Position numbers and translations under genes: made by a program | The notes under the pieces: model-generated | Seen by the model: only the letters and a program-made list of their open reading frames with translations | Told to the model about the DNA's origin: nothing | Databases searched by the model: none | Source of the DNA: Bugula neritina | Lineage: Eukaryota; Bryozoa; Gymnolaemata; Cheilostomatida; Bugulidae | Reading direction: 5' to 3' | Length of the DNA stretch: 64,000 nucleotides | Assembly (NCBI GenBank): GCA_964035545.1 | Contig: OZ037770.1 | Location: 6,634,229 to 6,698,228, forward strand | Part shown: piece after piece, positions 61,561 through 64,000 of the stretch | Numbering within the stretch: position 1 is the first letter of the stretch | Layout of the letters: every line of letters starts with the position of its first letter

Positions 61561-64000
61561 CCTGAGAGAACATTATTGCTGTTTTATAAATTAAATCTCT
61601 TAAATCTGAAGCAAGTTAAGCAAGTAAATCCACAATTTTCACATGACGAATAAAATGTAGGTTTAAAGTTCTACTCTTCAAATTTTCCAAAATATAACTA
61701 TAACAAATTTTATCCTAGTTATTTTAAGTGTGTGTAACTTTTTTATGCAAATAAATAAGAAAAAGTCATTTTGTTAAACACTTGATATATTTATTCAATT
61801 TATTGCACTAATGCAACACATAGAATTCAATCTTTTAGTATTGAATTCAATTTTTTTTCTAAATAATTTTAATATTTATTATATAGTTGAAATAGCTTGT
61901 CTATTATATAATAATATAATTCAGATGTGAACGAATTTCTATCCTAAATCCTCTAACATAATAGCAAAACATATTTCTGCGATTATCTTCAACTGCTGCG
62001 ATTATTTCAACATTGTACATTGCTCACTGTATTCTCTAGCATTATTTTATGACTGGTAGAAAACTTAGTCAAAATACAGCTCTGCACCAAGACCATTTAA
62101 ATGCACATTCCACACCAAGCCAACATCAAACAAGTTGACCAAGAAACATTTTTGTTGATACATTATTGATACTATAACAAATCAAACTAATATTTTAAAT
62201 GATACTGTATTCATCTTCCAAGTTTAAATGAGAAACAAACATAAAGAAATTATGGCTGTTGGTTAGCAGTTGCTTCCATAATTAATTCTTTAATTTAAAT
62301 TAGATAATATTTGTTAATATAGAGTATTTTACCAGTGGATTTCTAGCTTTTCCTATAACAATAATCAGAAATAGATACATTCGTAATATTTGCAGAATAA
62401 TAACGTTCTATATCTCAGCAGTATTGACCAACATCACCACATGTTATCTTGTGGTCTCCCCTAGCTATAAGGGTTATACAGTCAAGTTATATGACCTTAG
62501 CTTCTCTGCAGTAGTTGGCCTATATATTTACATCCTGGAGTAAACTGATAAGGTACTGAATTTGAAGCTCTGACTTATGAGGGATGGTTATTTTATTTTT
62601 CTAAAACCAAAGAGTTGTATAACAAATACATGATAAATACTTTCATGTACAGGTTACAGCAAGATCTATCATTAGTGATGATAATCACAGAGTTGGGGTC
62701 AATTACATATAAATGTAATTAATTACAATTACATGAAAATTGGTCAATTACAATTACAATTTTGATTACAATTACAATTACTTTTGTTCTCACAGGGGAT
62801 AAATAAAAGTTATACAATGTTAATTTTAGGGTCCAACTACCTGGGGCAGTTTTGACAGTGTTGAACCTCTTTTGTTCTCAACATTAACACTACACTAATT
62901 AGAATTAATTTGAATTTGTTATTTTGCATTAGGCATGGTAGGAAAATTATGAAATTTTTAAAATTCAAAAATTTGAAGTAATTGACTTGTAATTGTAAAG
63001 TAATTGGAAAAATCAATTACTTTAGATATGTAATTAATTACAATTGCAATTAAATTTTTATACATCAATTACAAGTTACATTTAATCACTTGAAAAAATG
63101 TAATAAATTACAGCCAATTACAATTACCCCAACCCTGTAATCACCATTGTTCAACACATAGTCGAAAGCATGCAAATGAGAGAATTCAGGTAACTTAAAT
63201 CACCTGATATAATAAATGTTTTATGTAATTAACTCAGTTTAAAAATATTCTATTTATCTCTAATATGATGAGCTGGTATGGCCTGCCCCAAGAGTTTTAC
63301 AAACTCTTTTGTGGGAGTTGCACCCACAATATCCAGCTGCATCAATAAGAGACTAAAATTGACAAAAATATTGCAACAAACTTACATCACCATCAATTTA
63401 TTGATTATAGAGTATTACTAAGACAATCAAATAACTATCCAGAGCTAACAATTGACCAAAATATTCAGCCAAAGTTGAATCACATTATCAACAGAATATG
63501 TAAACTAATTACAGAAATTTCAGTTACAGCGATGACAAACAACATTGAAGAATATTCCAGATCTTTTGAGAATCTGTTAGCAACAAAGATACTCAAAAGT
63601 TTGATTCTCAACAACAAACTAATGGCACAAATAACAAACAAATAGCACACACCACCCAAGTGAGGCACAAATGGCTACAATGAGTGATAATTTTGTTGAA
63701 AGTAAATGTGAGAAAAAGTAACTTTGTCGTCTAATCGTAAGCCAAGTTCACTTTGTCTGCTATGTTTTTACAAATAACCCCCCCCCCCCCCCCCTATTAC
63801 TCAGCCACTCTCTATTATGCTGAATTTTGCAACATGCTTCACATCAACTTCACCATCTGACAAATATCTTCTTGTCATTCAACACTTTTGGCCAACCCAA
63901 ATATAAGGGAATGAGATTTGGCCTGTAGCAGGAACTCTCATACAGAAGTTAATAAGATGCGAATGTTAAGATACCACCTAGGGATGAGTTTAAAAGATCA
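61561..64000. other. Downstream of the LRR receptor; non-coding to the window end
   Basis: AATAAA at 61649-61654, 89 bp after the stop, is a likely polyadenylation signal. The rest is AT-rich with a MITE (62689-63136) and a poly-C run near 63778-63794. No gene supported. Confidence 0.5.
62689..63136. mobile_element. 448-bp hAT-like MITE
   Basis: The ends AGAGTTGGGGTCAATTAC and GTAATTACCCCAACCCT-type sequence are inverted copies. The flanking octamers ATAATCAC (62681-62688) and GTAATCAC (63137-63144) match in seven of eight positions, as an 8-bp target duplication would. The interior is rich in AATTACAATTAC. Confidence 0.7.

Overview
The window is AT-rich nuclear DNA of an invertebrate animal. 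It has multi-exon genes with GT-AG introns, many palindromic MITEs, tRNA-derived SINEs, microsatellites, minisatellites and dead transposons. Domain content (fucolectin-type lectin, tandem SLC16-like transporters, a large LRR receptor, a GT32 glycosyltransferase) suits a marine invertebrate such as a lophotrochozoan, but the sequence alone does not fix the phylum. I built gene models by hand from splice signals and phase. All complete models have exon lengths that sum to whole codons.

Layout. 1-2663: 3' half of a decayed Ty3/Gypsy retrotransposon (pol, polypurine tract, probable 3' LTR). 2913-6961 (-): 5' part of a secreted lectin-like gene (signal peptide, beta-sandwich-like region, start of a fucolectin domain), whose missing 3' end points at the retrotransposon. 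9771-15356 (-) and 19558-25842 (-): two tandem monocarboxylate-transporter-like genes (SLC16/MFS), each of nine exons with identical phases. An orphan exon-like segment lies between them. 26990-27655: 16-bp minisatellite. 29205-32820: 3.6-kb element with about 150-bp terminal inverted repeats, carrying fragments of a transposon-associated protein and of a non-LTR reverse transcriptase. 33642-34133: 13-bp minisatellite just beyond the stop codon of a four-exon unknown gene (34148-36642, -), whose second intron is mostly a 49-bp minisatellite. 36643-45561: no convincing gene; MITEs, (TA)n tracts and tandem repeats. 45562-48480 (-): type II membrane glycosyltransferase with two GT32-like halves, the first apparently catalytically dead. 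49863-61560 (+): a 20-exon, about 934-residue single-pass receptor with about 18 LRRs, an LRRCT-like cap and a 258-residue tail without a TIR domain. 61561-64000: non-coding, including a hAT-like MITE.

The genes do not form an evident pathway. Lectin, glycosyltransferase and LRR receptor are secretory or cell-surface products, and the two transporters are clear paralogues. The most unusual feature is that three tandem repeats are built from splice junctions: a donor copied four times, an acceptor copied three times, and a 49-bp minisatellite whose unit is the exon-2/intron-2 boundary of its host gene, with the donor G changed to A in every unit except the functional one.
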